Shown: piece after piece, positions 35,700-44,864 of the stretch
Layout: each line of letters starts with the position of its first letter
Position numbering within the stretch: the stretch's first letter is position 1
NCBI RefSeq assembly: GCF_021028955.1
Contig: NZ_JAIWPE010000025.1
Span: forward strand, 96,859 to 160,858
Direction of reading: 5' to 3'
DNA length: 64,000 bases
Source of the DNA: Salipaludibacillus sp. CUR1
GTDB lineage: Bacteria > Bacillota > Bacilli > Bacillales > Salisediminibacteriaceae
The notes under the pieces: generated by a model
What the model saw: the letters and a program-made list of their open reading frames with translations, nothing else
What the model was told of the DNA's origin: nothing
Database searches by the model: none
Position numbers and translations under genes: made by a program

Positions 35700-37064
35700 T
35701 CACTCCTTTGATTGGCTTCTTTCCTCATTTTTAAAATGCCACGGATAATCATTTTTATAGGAGAAAAGCATCTTTTCACTTTTTTTCTCAAAACGTTTTC
35801 TGGAAAATACCTTGCCCGGGCCTAAAAATCTTAATCCATCCAGTACACTGTATGGCCACCAGCCTATTCCGGAAATATTAAGCATATGTTTATAATGCAG
35901 CACCGGGTGTCTTTCAAGCCTTTTTAACGCAAACATCCTTCCGCGCTGGACCCATTTATAAGGCCAGGAATAAGCTAAAGCCGAAAGATGGCTAAGCCGG
36001 GACAGCCTGTCTGCCCGTTTCTTTCTTACTTTTTCAAACTTTCTTAGATTGGCAGGATCCAAACGGGCTTCTCTAAACATCCAGACAAACAGTTCGCCTA
36101 ATACAGCTCCGTCCTGTATAGCCAGATTCATCCCTTCACCGGCCATCGGATGCACTGTATGGGCAGCATCACCAATAATGACGGCATTTCCTTTTACATA
36201 ATTAGGTATATTATGCCGGATAGGAATCATTAATTGAATCTCTTTCCAACTTTGTATATTTTCGGGATACCCTTTTAATCCCGGTTCAAAACGTTCAAAA
36301 GGTTCATAAAAAGTGTGGAGCCCCTTCTTTTTCATTTCTTTATACTGTCCGGGTTTTATGAGCATAACACTGCGGACTTGATCTTCAGGAAGAGGAAATA
36401 AACCGATAAAGGAGTCATGGGTAGCATACATTTTAGCTTCAGTGAAATCTTTTGGTCTCGGAAAGGTGACTGTAAGGAACTGATGGTTATACTGGGTCGT
36501 TATCACATGCTGATTCATTGCTTTCCTAAGCAAAGAAGATCGTCCTTCAGCCCCTACAAAAAAACGTGCCTCGACTTCTACTTCTTCTCCCTCATATGCA
36601 ATTTTGGCTTTTTGAAAACGTTTCTTACGCTCCTCCTTTGCTGTAAAGGTTTGGAACGTTGCAGGGTTCCAATATTTAAAAGCAGTGTATTTTTCAGCTT
36701 CTCGGATTACTATCTCTTTCAATTTTTCATGTGGAATCATTCTTGCCTCAGGGAAGGAACTGCTCAGCCGGTTATAATGTAAAGGTATATAAAGGTCTTC
36801 TTTAAGAGTCCCGTCTTTAGTCTCAGTCATTTCATAAGTATGAATTGTCGGGAGTGAGAAACTTGCTTCCACTATCCTGTCCGCAATCCCCATCTCTTTG
36901 AAAATTTCTAATGATTTAGGCTGCAGAAGTTCACCTTTATAAATTTTCCCCGGTTGTTTAGCTTTTTCAACTACGAGTACCCGTACGTCCGCCTGGACGA
37001 GTTTGAGGGCCAGCGTCAGCCCTCCTACCCCGCCTCCTATTATGGCTACATCATACTTTTCCAA
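35700..37064 (-). CDS. FAD-dependent aromatic-ring monooxygenase-like protein
   Basis: A flavoprotein of the UbiH / p-hydroxybenzoate hydroxylase superfamily. The N-terminal dinucleotide fold has GGGVGGLTLALKL near residue 10. The second FAD motif is IGDAAHTVHPMAGEGMNLAIQD near residue 300, and a GAEGRSSLLRK segment corresponds to the DG-type motif. The basic C-terminal region (RKRFEKKSEKM) is an add-on. At 454 residues it has the usual single-component length. Family members hydroxylate aromatic or quinone precursors using NAD(P)H and oxygen. No pathway partner is adjacent, so the substrate is unknown. Followed by a coupled small ORF. Confidence 0.87.
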   Translation of the reverse strand: MEKYDVAIIGGGVGGLTLALKLVQADVRVLVVEKAKQPGKIYKGELLQPKSLEIFKEMGIADRIVEASFSLPTIHTYEMTETKDGTLKEDLYIPLHYNRLSSSFPEARMIPHEKLKEIVIREAEKYTAFKYWNPATFQTFTAKEERKKRFQKAKIAYEGEEVEVEARFFVGAEGRSSLLRKAMNQHVITTQYNHQFLTVTFPRPKDFTEAKMYATHDSFIGLFPLPEDQVRSVMLIKPGQYKEMKKKGLHTFYEPFERFEPGLKGYPENIQSWKEIQLMIPIRHNIPNYVKGNAVIIGDAAHTVHPMAGEGMNLAIQDGAVLGELFVWMFREARLDPANLRKFEKVRKKRADRLSRLSHLSALAYSWPYKWVQRGRMFALKRLERHPVLHYKHMLNISGIGWWPYSVLDGLRFLGPGKVFSRKRFEKKSEKMLFSYKNDYPWHFKNEERSQSKE

Positions 37065-37104
37065 CGTCTCACCGCCTTAAGTTAACGTAAAAAACAGCAG
37101 AAAA

Positions 37105-37779
37105 CTATACTTGTTTATCATTTGCCGTAAAATCGACATCTATATTTTTTTTCTTTAAAAGTCTAAGGACGATCGCCGGAAGACCCAGAAAAACAGCAAA
37201 TAAAAGAGCTGTAACTGCAAGCATCCGTGCATTTAACTCTGCAAAAGAGGCGCCCAGAAAATTAAACGCCAGCGTCCCGGGAATAATCCCGACCATAGTG
37301 CCCGCTAAATATTTATTAAAAGGAATCCGGGATAAAGCAGACAAGTAACTTACAAAATCAAAATTAATGACTGGAATGATTCTTAAAGCAGTGATATAAA
37401 AAAAGCCGTTGTCCTCTATTTTTTTCTGGATATGTTTTCCGCGCCCTCTCCAGCTTTTCTGAATAAAACGGCTGCCGAGCCTTCTTACGAGGAGAAATGA
37501 AAGGATTGCCCCCGTAAGCGAGCCGGCATATGTGACGACAGGACCCAGAAAAGGCCCGAACGCCAATCCTCCAGCTACAGCAAACACTGAGGCCGGGAAT
37601 AACACAAAAGGCCTTAAACTGAAAAGTAAAATATAGATTAACGGAGCCCAGATTCCAAACGATAAAACAGCTGCTTGAATTCTCATTGGATCAATATTTA
37701 TATGGTAATGGTTAATGTAAAAAACTGTTCCAATAAGAAAAACAAATAGGCCAATTTTTAATAGTAAATTTGCAGGCAT
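37105..37779 (-). CDS. TVP38/TMEM64 family membrane protein
   Basis: A 224-residue integral membrane protein with about five to six hydrophobic segments. The central block FPASVFAVAGGLAFGPFLGPVVTYAGSLTG, within residues 58-90, and the later RIIPVINFDFVSYLSALSRIPFNKYLAGTMVGIIPGTL are hallmarks of the VTT domain found in DedA and TMEM41/VMP1-type proteins. Some eukaryotic VTT proteins are lipid scramblases; the bacterial role of this subfamily is unsettled. It sits 40 bases upstream of the monooxygenase gene on the same strand, so the two may be co-transcribed. Confidence 0.9.
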   Translation of the reverse strand: MPANLLLKIGLFVFLIGTVFYINHYHINIDPMRIQAAVLSFGIWAPLIYILLFSLRPFVLFPASVFAVAGGLAFGPFLGPVVTYAGSLTGAILSFLLVRRLGSRFIQKSWRGRGKHIQKKIEDNGFFYITALRIIPVINFDFVSYLSALSRIPFNKYLAGTMVGIIPGTLAFNFLGASFAELNARMLAVTALLFAVFLGLPAIVLRLLKKKNIDVDFTANDKQV

Positions 37780-37871
37780 GTCTTTGGTGACTCCTTTAAA
37801 GTTATTTAGTTTATATATAACCTTTTTGACTCCAGTTTAATCTGCAGGAACATTTTCTTTGTATCAGCATT

Positions 37872-39005
37872 TTAACCGTCAGGATGTTCCCGCTCAATTG
37901 CTTCATTAATGTTATAATCATTTAGATCCAATTCGACTGTTTTTCCCACTACCAGATCCGCCAGCTGTGAACCTAAGTAAGGGCCTGACGTCAGCCCTGA
38001 AGCACCCAGGCCGTTAGCAGCAAACAGCCCCTTTGTCCCAGGCACTGGACCGGCAACAGGTAAAAAGCCTGGTGTAAATGGACGGAACCCTACCCGCGCT
38101 TCTACATAGGCACTTTTTGCAAGACCAGGGGCAACAGCTAAAGCTTCGTTAAACACTTTCTGAAGTGCGCCGACTGTCAGTGTATTATCAAATCCTGTAT
38201 CGTCTTCCCGCGTTGCCCCGGCGACAATACGCCCGTTTCCGAAACTTAAAATATAATAATCGCCAGGCGGGATGACCACAGGCCACCTCTCATTATTTGT
38301 ATTCTTCATCTTTAAATGGACAATCTGGCCTTTTTGCGGCTTTACTGAGAAATTCAAGCCTATCGGCTTAAGGAGCTCGTCAGCCCATGCTCCGGATGCA
38401 GCTACCACTGCGTCTGCTTCTACTATTTCTCCATTAACTTCTGCTCCTGCAGCTCTGTTATTTTCCATAATAAGCGAGGCGTTGCCTTTTATTATCCGGA
38501 CGCCGAGTTTTTTTGAGGCATTGATAAGTGAATCCCGGAGAGCTCTTCCGTTCACCCTTGCACCTCCGCTTACATAAACGCTTCCGTATCCGTCGGCGAG
38601 AGGGGGAAAGTAAGCTTTTGTCTCTGCTGAAGTCATCCGTTTAATATCGCCAATTTCAGGCGCATCTTCCCGGCGTTTGTAGGCCCGCTCCTCGATCTTA
38701 TCAAGTTTTGTTTCATCATGATGAAGGGTGAGAGCTCCCACGCGGGCATACCCCGTATTAGACTCTCCAAGCTCCTCCAGTTCTTTAATAAGCCCTGGGT
38801 AAAATTTTGCCCCGCCTTTAACCAGCCGGTACCAGGCTTTATTACGCCTTTGTGATAACCAGGGACAAATAATGCCTGCTCCAGCATCAGTCGCCTGACC
38901 ATGATCGTGCCGGTCAATTAACGTCACACGGCATCCTTGTTTTGCAAGATGAAAAGCAGTTGAAGCGCCAAGAATGCCTCCTCCTATAACAATGTATGAT
39001 TTCAT
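37872..39005 (-). CDS. DAO-family FAD-dependent oxidoreductase (glycine / D-amino acid oxidase-like)
   Basis: A 377-residue flavoprotein of the DadA/ThiO superfamily. The N-terminal FAD motif is GGGILGASTAFHLAKQG near residue 8. The C-terminal segment RPFTPGFLPVAGPVPGTKGLFAANGLGASGLTSG, spanning about residues 306-350, matches the second flavin-contact region of glycine oxidase and D-amino acid dehydrogenase. Family members oxidatively deaminate amino acids such as glycine, sarcosine or D-amino acids. No thiamin genes are adjacent, so a ThiO role is not supported. It stands alone before the TVP38 gene, with 92 bases between. Confidence 0.88.
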   Translation of the reverse strand: MKSYIVIGGGILGASTAFHLAKQGCRVTLIDRHDHGQATDAGAGIICPWLSQRRNKAWYRLVKGGAKFYPGLIKELEELGESNTGYARVGALTLHHDETKLDKIEERAYKRREDAPEIGDIKRMTSAETKAYFPPLADGYGSVYVSGGARVNGRALRDSLINASKKLGVRIIKGNASLIMENNRAAGAEVNGEIVEADAVVAASGAWADELLKPIGLNFSVKPQKGQIVHLKMKNTNNERWPVVIPPGDYYILSFGNGRIVAGATREDDTGFDNTLTVGALQKVFNEALAVAPGLAKSAYVEARVGFRPFTPGFLPVAGPVPGTKGLFAANGLGASGLTSGPYLGSQLADLVVGKTVELDLNDYNINEAIEREHPDG

Positions 39006-39183
39006 AAGGGCCCTCTTTTCCTTAAAAATTATATGTAATTGTTTATTTTACAAGACAAGCCAGCCAGTCTCAACGCTCACGCCCCGACCGGGTGGAAGTT
39101 ACCTAACCGTCTCTTCTGAATAAATATTTTAAACCTCAGCAGTTAATATTAAAAATACTGACCAAAAAGGAGGCGATGGGACT

Positions 39184-39309
39184 GTGAGCAAAAAATCAAA
39201 ATCCAAGCGGAATATTCAAAAAGGAAAAGAAGCTGTGCAGCCGGCACAAGGTGAAGAAAGAATTACTATTTCGAAGTCTAAAAACCTTCCCGTTAACGAT
39301 AAAGCTTAA
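39184..39309 (+). CDS. small basic protein (41 aa), unknown
   Basis: GTG start with AAGGAGG ten bases upstream. The product starts SKKSKSKRNIQKGKEAVQP and ends NLPVNDKA. It is very rich in lysine and serine at the N-terminus, with no hydrophobic segment. The next gene starts 23 bases downstream on the same strand, and a shared terminator follows that gene, so the two form a small transcription unit. Such charged mini-proteins are common in spore-formers and are often expressed in sporulation, but I do not recognise this one. Confidence 0.55.
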   Translation: MSKKSKSKRNIQKGKEAVQPAQGEERITISKSKNLPVNDKA

Positions 39310-39332
39310 AATAATTATTAAGGAGCTTATAT

Positions 39333-39533
39333 ATGAAAAAAACAAGTAAGTCTGAATTCGATAAAAGTAATACAGCTGAAAAAGACTTCTTTAACGATGT
39401 GGACCGTATGATCAATGAAGGGCTTGGAGGCGGCACTGTAAACAGAAGAAAAAACTCCGGGAAGATTGAAGAAGCAAGAGACCTTGAAGAAGAAGAGCCT
39501 CCTCATTTTGTTAATAATAGTGAAGATGACTAG
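39333..39533 (+). CDS. small acidic protein (66 aa), unknown
   Basis: Begins MKKTSKSEFDKSNTAEKDFF behind AAGGAG. The central part reads DVDRMINEGLGGGTV and the tail is strongly acidic (EEEEPPHFVNNSEDD). It is hydrophilic throughout and probably soluble and flexible. The MINEGLGGGTV block looks conserved in style, and I have an impression of similar small Bacillus proteins, but I cannot name a family. It probably shares a transcript with the 41-residue gene before it and ends at a strong hairpin. Confidence 0.7.
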   Translation: MKKTSKSEFDKSNTAEKDFFNDVDRMINEGLGGGTVNRRKNSGKIEEARDLEEEEPPHFVNNSEDD

Positions 39534-39559
39534 CTAAGAGAGGCTGATACAAACCAAAA

Positions 39560-39591
39560 AAGGAATGACTCCTCACGTGAGGAGCATTCCT
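39560..39591. terminator. bidirectional terminator
   Basis: A long stem (AAGGAATG, CTCCTCACGTGAGGAG, CATTCCTT) is flanked by A- and T-tracts. It serves the small-protein pair on the plus strand and the convergent flavodoxin-like gene on the minus strand. Confidence 0.9.
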
Positions 39592-39616
39592 TTTTCCTGT
39601 GTTTAATATTCAGCAA

Positions 39617-40234
39617 TTACTGTGTATTACCTTTAGCCGGGATAGGATTTTCCTTTAAGATTCGGGACATATGAACGAGGTTATGGCTCATCATTGTTAC
39701 GTTTTTCTGAGTGAACTCGCTGTTCTGTCCGGCTTCCAGATATGAAGGACCTGGCCCTGCTTCTCCTACCCAGTAGGCTTCGGCATTAGGAGGAATCGTA
39801 AAACCAAGATGCTGAAGTACAAAAATGACCGGCATAGCTGTCTGTTTCCCGCCATCTTCATTCCCTGTCACAATAGCTCCGGCTACCGTATTGTAGTAAA
39901 CCGGCTGGCCTTTCTCATTCGTTTCACTGCTGCTTGCATCCAGCTTTTCCAATACCAGTTTGGTTATACTGCTCAATTGTCCTTCCCATACAGGAGAGCC
40001 TATGACAAAGATGTCAGCCTCTTTTATTTTTTCGAAAAGCTTGGGCCACTCATCCCCTTCTCCCATATCCGGTTCCATGCCAAAGGGGATATTATAATCA
40101 GCGGCTCTGATTTCCTCTGTCTTCACCCCTTCATTCTCCAGTATTTTAGCTGATTCCTGAATTAAACCGCTCGTGTTCGATTTCTCATCACTTGTTTTTA
40201 AAGACGTATTTAAATACAGTGCCTTTAAAGTCAT
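39617..40234 (-). CDS. flavodoxin-like NAD(P)H-dependent reductase
   Basis: A 205-residue single-domain flavoprotein of the NADPH-dependent FMN reductase / flavodoxin-fold family. Features: an N-terminal strand with phosphate loop (ALYLNTSLK), the IVTGNEDGGKQTAMPV region that contacts the flavin ring, and DIFVIGSPVWEGQLSSITKLVLEKLDA, which matches the SP(V/T)Y/W-x-G motif family loop. Members reduce quinones, azo dyes or metal complexes, or act as electron carriers. The exact partner is unknown. Monocistronic; it converges on the two small-protein genes. Confidence 0.85.
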   Translation of the reverse strand: MTLKALYLNTSLKTSDEKSNTSGLIQESAKILENEGVKTEEIRAADYNIPFGMEPDMGEGDEWPKLFEKIKEADIFVIGSPVWEGQLSSITKLVLEKLDASSSETNEKGQPVYYNTVAGAIVTGNEDGGKQTAMPVIFVLQHLGFTIPPNAEAYWVGEAGPGPSYLEAGQNSEFTQKNVTMMSHNLVHMSRILKENPIPAKGNTQ

Positions 40235-40498
40235 TAGTTATCACCCTTTATACAAATCAATTTTATGCTGATTGTCTATTCCCAAACTCTTTAATTTTAA
40301 ACATTTAATGGAATAAGGGCCGGATGTTTGGCGAAACCTCAAATAGGAAACAGCGGTAATAAATTAAGTTATTAACAAACCTGCATTCCCTTTATTAACC
40401 TTAAGGACTCCCGGGGGGGAAAATGTATTGCAAATCGTGAGGAACTTTGGTAGAGTGAAGTCAAAGTTCATATATTTACTTCAATACTTTTGAAGTGA
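40235..40498. other. intergenic region before the lysine riboswitch
   Basis: Divergent promoter region of the flavodoxin-like gene and the dapA leader. A small perfect hairpin, ACTTC-AATACTTTT-GAAGT (40479-40497), lies just before the aptamer. I see no gene, and I cannot place promoters with confidence. Confidence 0.4.
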
Positions 40499-40675
40499 GT
40501 TTAGAGGTGCAAAGGCCATTAGTACATGCCGGGAGGATAATGAGGTCCAGTGAAAGGCATAGAAAGGGGAATTTGCCGAAGCAGCAGGCGGCTCATTTGT
40601 TTGCTGTTGGGTCTGTGATCAAATAGATGCAGAACTGTCGTATAGCCAACGGGCTATATGGAGGGCTATCTCACG
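40499..40675 (+). promoter_or_regulatory. lysine riboswitch (L-box)
   Basis: The L-box signature occurs in order: TTAGAGGTGC, AGTACATG, CAGTGAAAGGC, GGGGAATTTGCCGAAGC, GCTGTTGGGTCTG, AACTGTCG and GGAGGGCTATC. It lies 150 bases before dapA and is followed by a terminator hairpin at 40703-40735. Lysine binding favours the terminator, so dapA is expressed when lysine is scarce. An open frame that runs through this element into dapA is an artefact. Confidence 0.95.
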
Positions 40676-40702
40676 CTGGATGACCGTTTTAAACACTTCC
40701 AC

Positions 40703-40732
40703 GCAGCAACGAGCCCTTCGTTGGTGCTTTTT
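40703..40732 (+). terminator. riboswitch-controlled terminator before dapA
   Basis: GCAGCAACGA pairs with TCGTTGGTGC (one mismatch), followed by TTTTTAATTT. It is placed between the L-box and dapA as the expression platform. Confidence 0.85.
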
Positions 40733-40828
40733 AATTTGTATAAACGGTTCTTCATGCGATTTAGCTCTATTCAGGAACTTAGCGTCACCGGATACTGGTG
40801 GCAAATATTTCGAATAGAGGTGATTTAC

Positions 40829-41716
40829 ATGAATTTCGGACAAGTTTTAACAGCTATGGTCACACCATTTGACCAGGATGGTAATGTCGATTTTCAGGCA
40901 ACTAAGGAATTAATTAATCATTTATTGGAAAATGGCTCTGACGGAATTGTAGTAGCCGGTACAACAGGTGAAACCCCTACCCTGTCGATTCAGGAGAAAG
41001 CTGAGCTTTACAGGTTTGCTGTCGAGACAGCTGACGGCCGGGCGCCGGTTCTGGCGGGCTCGGGTACAAACAGTACACGGGCTGCCATTGAACTGACACG
41101 TCTCGCTACCCAGGCTGGTGTAGACGGCGTCATGCTCGCCACACCTTATTATAATAAGCCGAATCAGGAAGGGATGTATCAGCATTTTAAAGCTATTGCT
41201 GAGTCTACCCACTTACCTGTTATGTTATATAATGTACCTGGTAGAAGTGTCGTTAACCTTCTTCCCGAAACAGTGGTCCGGTTATCGGAAATTTCCAACA
41301 TTGTATCTATAAAAGAAGCCAGCGGTGATCTGGATGCCATGTCAGAAATTATCCAGAATACGCCGGAAGACTTTACACTCTACAGCGGCGATGATTCCTT
41401 GACTCTTCCAATCCTTTCGATCGGCGGGAACGGTGTTGTTTCAGTTGCCTCACATATTATAGGCAATGAAATGAAAGCTATGGTAACAGCCCACCAGAAC
41501 GGGCAGCCGCAATATGCTGCTTCTATTCACAGAGAGCTGGTACCTGTTATGAACGCCATGTTCAGCGCACCTAGCCCTGCCCCTGTTAAGGCTGCTTTAG
41601 AAATGAGCGGAATTAAAGTGGGGTCCGTCCGTCTGCCTATGGTTCCTCTTACCCCGGATGAGTCTCAAAAGGTCTACAATGCCATCCGGCATAAAATTTT
41701 TTCATCAGCAGTATAA
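40829..41716 (+). CDS. dapA: 4-hydroxy-tetrahydrodipicolinate synthase
   Basis: Condenses pyruvate with aspartate semialdehyde, the first committed step to lysine, diaminopimelate for the wall, and spore dipicolinate. Seen: the pyruvate-binding GTTGETPTL loop, the tyrosine-bearing LYNVPGRS segment, and the Schiff-base lysine in SIKEASGD. ATG at 40829 with AGAGGTGA upstream gives 295 residues, the normal length. The frame extends 57 codons further upstream, but that part lies inside the lysine riboswitch and is not coding. Monocistronic, with a strong terminator after it, and controlled by the L-box. Confidence 0.97.
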   Translation: MNFGQVLTAMVTPFDQDGNVDFQATKELINHLLENGSDGIVVAGTTGETPTLSIQEKAELYRFAVETADGRAPVLAGSGTNSTRAAIELTRLATQAGVDGVMLATPYYNKPNQEGMYQHFKAIAESTHLPVMLYNVPGRSVVNLLPETVVRLSEISNIVSIKEASGDLDAMSEIIQNTPEDFTLYSGDDSLTLPILSIGGNGVVSVASHIIGNEMKAMVTAHQNGQPQYAASIHRELVPVMNAMFSAPSPAPVKAALEMSGIKVGSVRLPMVPLTPDESQKVYNAIRHKIFSSAV

Positions 41717-41720
41717 CAGC

Positions 41721-41744
41721 AACCCCCACTTTATAAGTGGGGGT
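41721..41744 (+). terminator. terminator of dapA
   Basis: AACCCCCACT pairs with AGTGGGGGTT around a 4-5-base loop and is followed by TTTTGTTT, five bases after the stop codon. Confidence 0.92.
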
Positions 41745-41868
41745 TTTTGTTTAGAAAAATCCTTTTCAGGTAATAAGTGGAATGTATGCCCAAACCTCTA
41801 AGGGAGGAAAACTTAAAATATACAGGTCACCCAGCTGTGCTCTGTGGCTTGACAGGAAGAATGAGAAG

Positions 41869-42120
41869 TTATTTAGACCACTCTGCAAGCTTTAAAGAAG
41901 CCTGCCGGCAGATTTTTTTTATTTCTTCCTCTTCCATCATAAAATGATCAGCAGTCGACTGAACAGGAGTTTTACCATTAATTACTAATTTTCCGGACTC
42001 ACGAAGATTTGATTTTTCGACCTGCCGGAAATAAGCATAAATTGATTTTTCAGGCTCTGGAAGCTTTTTAATTAATCTATCTTTTAATTCAAAATAAAAA
42101 TCTTTATCATAATTGTTCAT
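41869..42120 (-). CDS. small protein of unknown function (83 aa)
   Basis: Encodes an 83-residue charged helical protein starting MNNYDKDFYFELKDRLIKKL behind AAAGGAGG. The C-terminal part (TPVQSTADHFMMEEEEIKKICRQASLKLAEW) could be a helix-turn-helix or a simple helical hairpin; I see no clear DNA-binding signature. There is no signal or membrane segment. It stands alone between dapA and the pflB promoter. The strong ribosome binding site supports a real gene, but no function can be given. Confidence 0.65.
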   Translation of the reverse strand: MNNYDKDFYFELKDRLIKKLPEPEKSIYAYFRQVEKSNLRESGKLVINGKTPVQSTADHFMMEEEEIKKICRQASLKLAEWSK

Positions 42121-42426
42121 ATTATAATCCTCCTTTCCTATATTTTTTGATACAGCTTACTTTTGTTATTAATCACACTTAACTAAATTCGGGGAAAAAT
42201 TCTTTTTTCCTTCAGTAATATAATGGCTTCAGTAATGTGTCCCACTACCAATCCTGCAAACTGTTACACTCACATTCATTCTGCACATTCAACTACACTT
42301 ATTATAATCATCCGTACCTAACGCTTTCCTTTTAACGATTAATCTTTTCTCACACTAAACAAATCAAACCTGTTACACAATAAATCGGGGTCTGTTATAT
42401 TTTCATAGAAGTGTCACAATTCCCTA
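42121..42426. other. intergenic region upstream of the pflB promoter
   Basis: About 300 AT-rich bases lie between the divergent 83-residue gene and pflB. Apart from the pflB promoter elements at its right end, I see only scattered TGTTACAC and TGTCACAAT half-sites (42371-42420). No open frame has a ribosome binding site. Confidence 0.4.
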
Positions 42427-42487
42427 TTGTTGATAAGGTCTTTTAATTTTATACTGAAGGTAGTAGAGCAATGTGAACATATTCACA
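42427..42487 (+). promoter_or_regulatory. pflB promoter with downstream Rex/Fnr-type operator
   Basis: TTGTTG (42427-42432), a 17-base spacer and TATACT (42450-42455) form a good sigma-A promoter. The palindrome TGTGAA-CATA-TTCACA (42472-42487) lies just past the expected start point. That position suits a repressor, so Rex, which leaves DNA when NADH is high, is more likely than the activator Fnr, although the sequence fits both consensus sites. The same palindrome type occurs twice at adhE. Confidence 0.82.
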
Positions 42488-42539
42488 TTTTTAAAACTGT
42501 TTGAAAACCCTTAAATTTTATTATACGGAGGCGTTAATC

Positions 42540-44792
42540 ATGGGTAAAACAATGGAGAAAGTGAATCAACCCGCCTGGATGAACTTCAGCGGCGGAAACT
42601 GGGAAAAAGAGATTGACGTTCGCGACTTTATTCAAACTAATTACACTCTTTATGACGGAGATGAGAGATTTTTACAAGAAGCAACTGACGCTACTTCCGA
42701 CTTATGGAAACAAGTGATGAACCTTACTAAGGAAGAGCGTGAAAGAGGCGGTGTCTATGATCTTGATACTGAGATCGTATCCACTATTACTTCCCACAAA
42801 GCTGGCTATTTAAATAAAACACAGGAAAAAGTAGTCGGGGTACAGACAGATGTTCCTTTCAAACGTTCTATGCAGCCTTATGGCGGAATCCGCATGGCAA
42901 AAGCAGCTTTGGAATCTTACGGATATGAATTAAACGAAAATACTGAGAAAATTTTTACCGATTACCGTAAAACGCATAACCAGGGCGTATTTGATGCTTA
43001 CACTCCTGAAATGAAGCTGGCAAGAAAAGTAGGTATTATTACTGGGCTGCCTGACGCTTATGGACGCGGCCGCATTATCGGCGACTACCGCCGTGTGGCT
43101 CTATACGGTGTGAACAAACTTATTGAAGGCAAAAAAGAAGAATTAAACAGCCTTACTGGAGAAATGTCTGAAGAAGTAATCCGGTTAAGAGAAGAAATTG
43201 CAGAACAAATCCGGGCATTACAAGAACTAAAAGAGCTGGGTACAATTTACGGCTTTGATATATCCGAACCTGCCAAAAATGCAACAGAAGCATTCCAATG
43301 GCTTTACCTGGGGTATCTGGCAGCTATTAAGGAACAAAACGGTGCAGCAATGAGCTTAGGACGGGTATCAACTTTCCTTGATATCTACATTGAGCGTGAT
43401 CTCGCTAATGGGACTTTAACTGAAAAGGACGCTCAGGAACTCGTTGACCACTTTGTTATGAAACTCCGTTTAGTTAAGTTTGCCCGTACACCTGAGTATA
43501 ACGATCTCTTTAGCGGTGATCCGACATGGGTTACTGAATCAATCGGAGGAATCGGCGTTGACGGCCGTCCGCTCGTCACTAAGAGTTCTTTCAGATTTCT
43601 TCATACGTTAAACAACCTTGGCCCTGCCCCAGAACCAAACTTAACAGTTTTGTGGTCGCCTGACCTGCCGGAGCCTTTTAAGCACTACTGCTCTAAAATG
43701 TCTATAGAAACAAGCTCTGTCCAATATGAAAATGATGAAATTATGCGTCCTGAATACGGTGATGATTACGGAATTGCATGTTGCGTATCAGCTATGGAAA
43801 TCGGGAAACAAATGCAGTTCTTCGGTGCCCGCGCCAACCTGGCTAAAGCTCTGCTATACGCTATCAACGGCGGAGTGGATGAAAAAGCAAAGATAAAAGT
43901 TACACCAGGGTTAGAGCCGCTAACTTCAGAGTATCTAGACTATGAAGATGTCGTCAAAAACTTTGATACGGTTATGGAATGGCTTGCAGGCCTTTACATC
44001 AACACGCTAAACATCATTCACTTCATGCACGACAAATACAGCTACGAAAGAATTGAAATGGCTCTGCATGACAAAGAAGTACGCCGGACGATGGCAACAG
44101 GGATTGCCGGACTTTCAGTTGCTGCTGATTCCTTAAGCGCCATTAAACACAGCAGAGTGAAAGTGATCCGTGACGAAGATGGTCTCGCAGTAGATTATGA
44201 AGTCGAAGGCGAATATCCTCAATACGGAAATGACGATGACCGTGTAGATAATATTGCTAAGGAATTAGTAATGAAATTCTCTGACATGCTGAAAAAACAC
44301 GGCACTTACCGAAATGCTGAAACAACTATGTCTATACTGACCATTACTTCCAATGTTGTTTACGGAAAGAAAACCGGGAATACACCTGACGGTCGTAAAG
44401 ACGGCGAGCCGTTTGCACCTGGAGCCAACCCGCTTCACGGAAGAGATAAAAAAGGCGCACTAGCTTCCTTGAACTCTGTTGCTAAAATGCCTTATAAGTA
44501 TTCACTGGACGGTATTTCAAACACCTTCTCTATTGTGCCGAAAGCACTCGGTAAAGAAGAAGACGTTCAAAAAGCCAACTTAGCCGCTATTCTGGACGGA
44601 TATACTGAAAAACAAGGACACCATTTAAACATTAATGTGTTTAACCGTGAAACTCTTCTTGATGCTATGGAACGCCCTGAAGAATATCCGCAGCTGACTA
44701 TCCGTGTGTCCGGTTATGCGGTAAACTTTATAAAATTGACTCGTGAGCAGCAAATTGATGTCATTAACAGGACATTCCACGAATCAATGTAA
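42540..44792 (+). CDS. pflB: formate C-acetyltransferase (pyruvate formate-lyase)
   Basis: Glycyl-radical enzyme that converts pyruvate and CoA to acetyl-CoA and formate without oxygen. The adjacent catalytic cysteines are in [12 protein letters not shown], and the radical glycine is G725 in RVSGYAVNF near the C-terminus. At 750 residues from the ATG at 42540, with CGGAGG upstream, it is close to E. coli PflB (760). The frame could begin at 42501, but that start has no ribosome binding site. pflA follows 72 bases downstream. Formate made here may also serve NrdD, whose family uses formate as reductant. Confidence 0.97.
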   Translation: MGKTMEKVNQPAWMNFSGGNWEKEIDVRDFIQTNYTLYDGDERFLQEATDATSDLWKQVMNLTKEERERGGVYDLDTEIVSTITSHKAGYLNKTQEKVVGVQTDVPFKRSMQPYGGIRMAKAALESYGYELNENTEKIFTDYRKTHNQGVFDAYTPEMKLARKVGIITGLPDAYGRGRIIGDYRRVALYGVNKLIEGKKEELNSLTGEMSEEVIRLREEIAEQIRALQELKELGTIYGFDISEPAKNATEAFQWLYLGYLAAIKEQNGAAMSLGRVSTFLDIYIERDLANGTLTEKDAQELVDHFVMKLRLVKFARTPEYNDLFSGDPTWVTESIGGIGVDGRPLVTKSSFRFLHTLNNLGPAPEPNLTVLWSPDLPEPFKHYCSKMSIETSSVQYENDEIMRPEYGDDYGIACCVSAMEIGKQMQFFGARANLAKALLYAINGGVDEKAKIKVTPGLEPLTSEYLDYEDVVKNFDTVMEWLAGLYINTLNIIHFMHDKYSYERIEMALHDKEVRRTMATGIAGLSVAADSLSAIKHSRVKVIRDEDGLAVDYEVEGEYPQYGNDDDRVDNIAKELVMKFSDMLKKHGTYRNAETTMSILTITSNVVYGKKTGNTPDGRKDGEPFAPGANPLHGRDKKGALASLNSVAKMPYKYSLDGISNTFSIVPKALGKEEDVQKANLAAILDGYTEKQGHHLNINVFNRETLLDAMERPEEYPQLTIRVSGYAVNFIKLTREQQIDVINRTFHESM

Positions 44793-44864
44793 TGTAACGT
44801 AACTTACTGGAAGCATCTGCAGAGCAGTCTGCCGGTGCTTCCCCATTTTTAGGGGGTCATTTGT

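Noticed and set aside
40658..40828. In-frame N-terminal extension of dapA
   Set aside because: It overlaps the lysine riboswitch and its terminator, has no ribosome binding site, and DapA proteins start at MNFG-like sequences.
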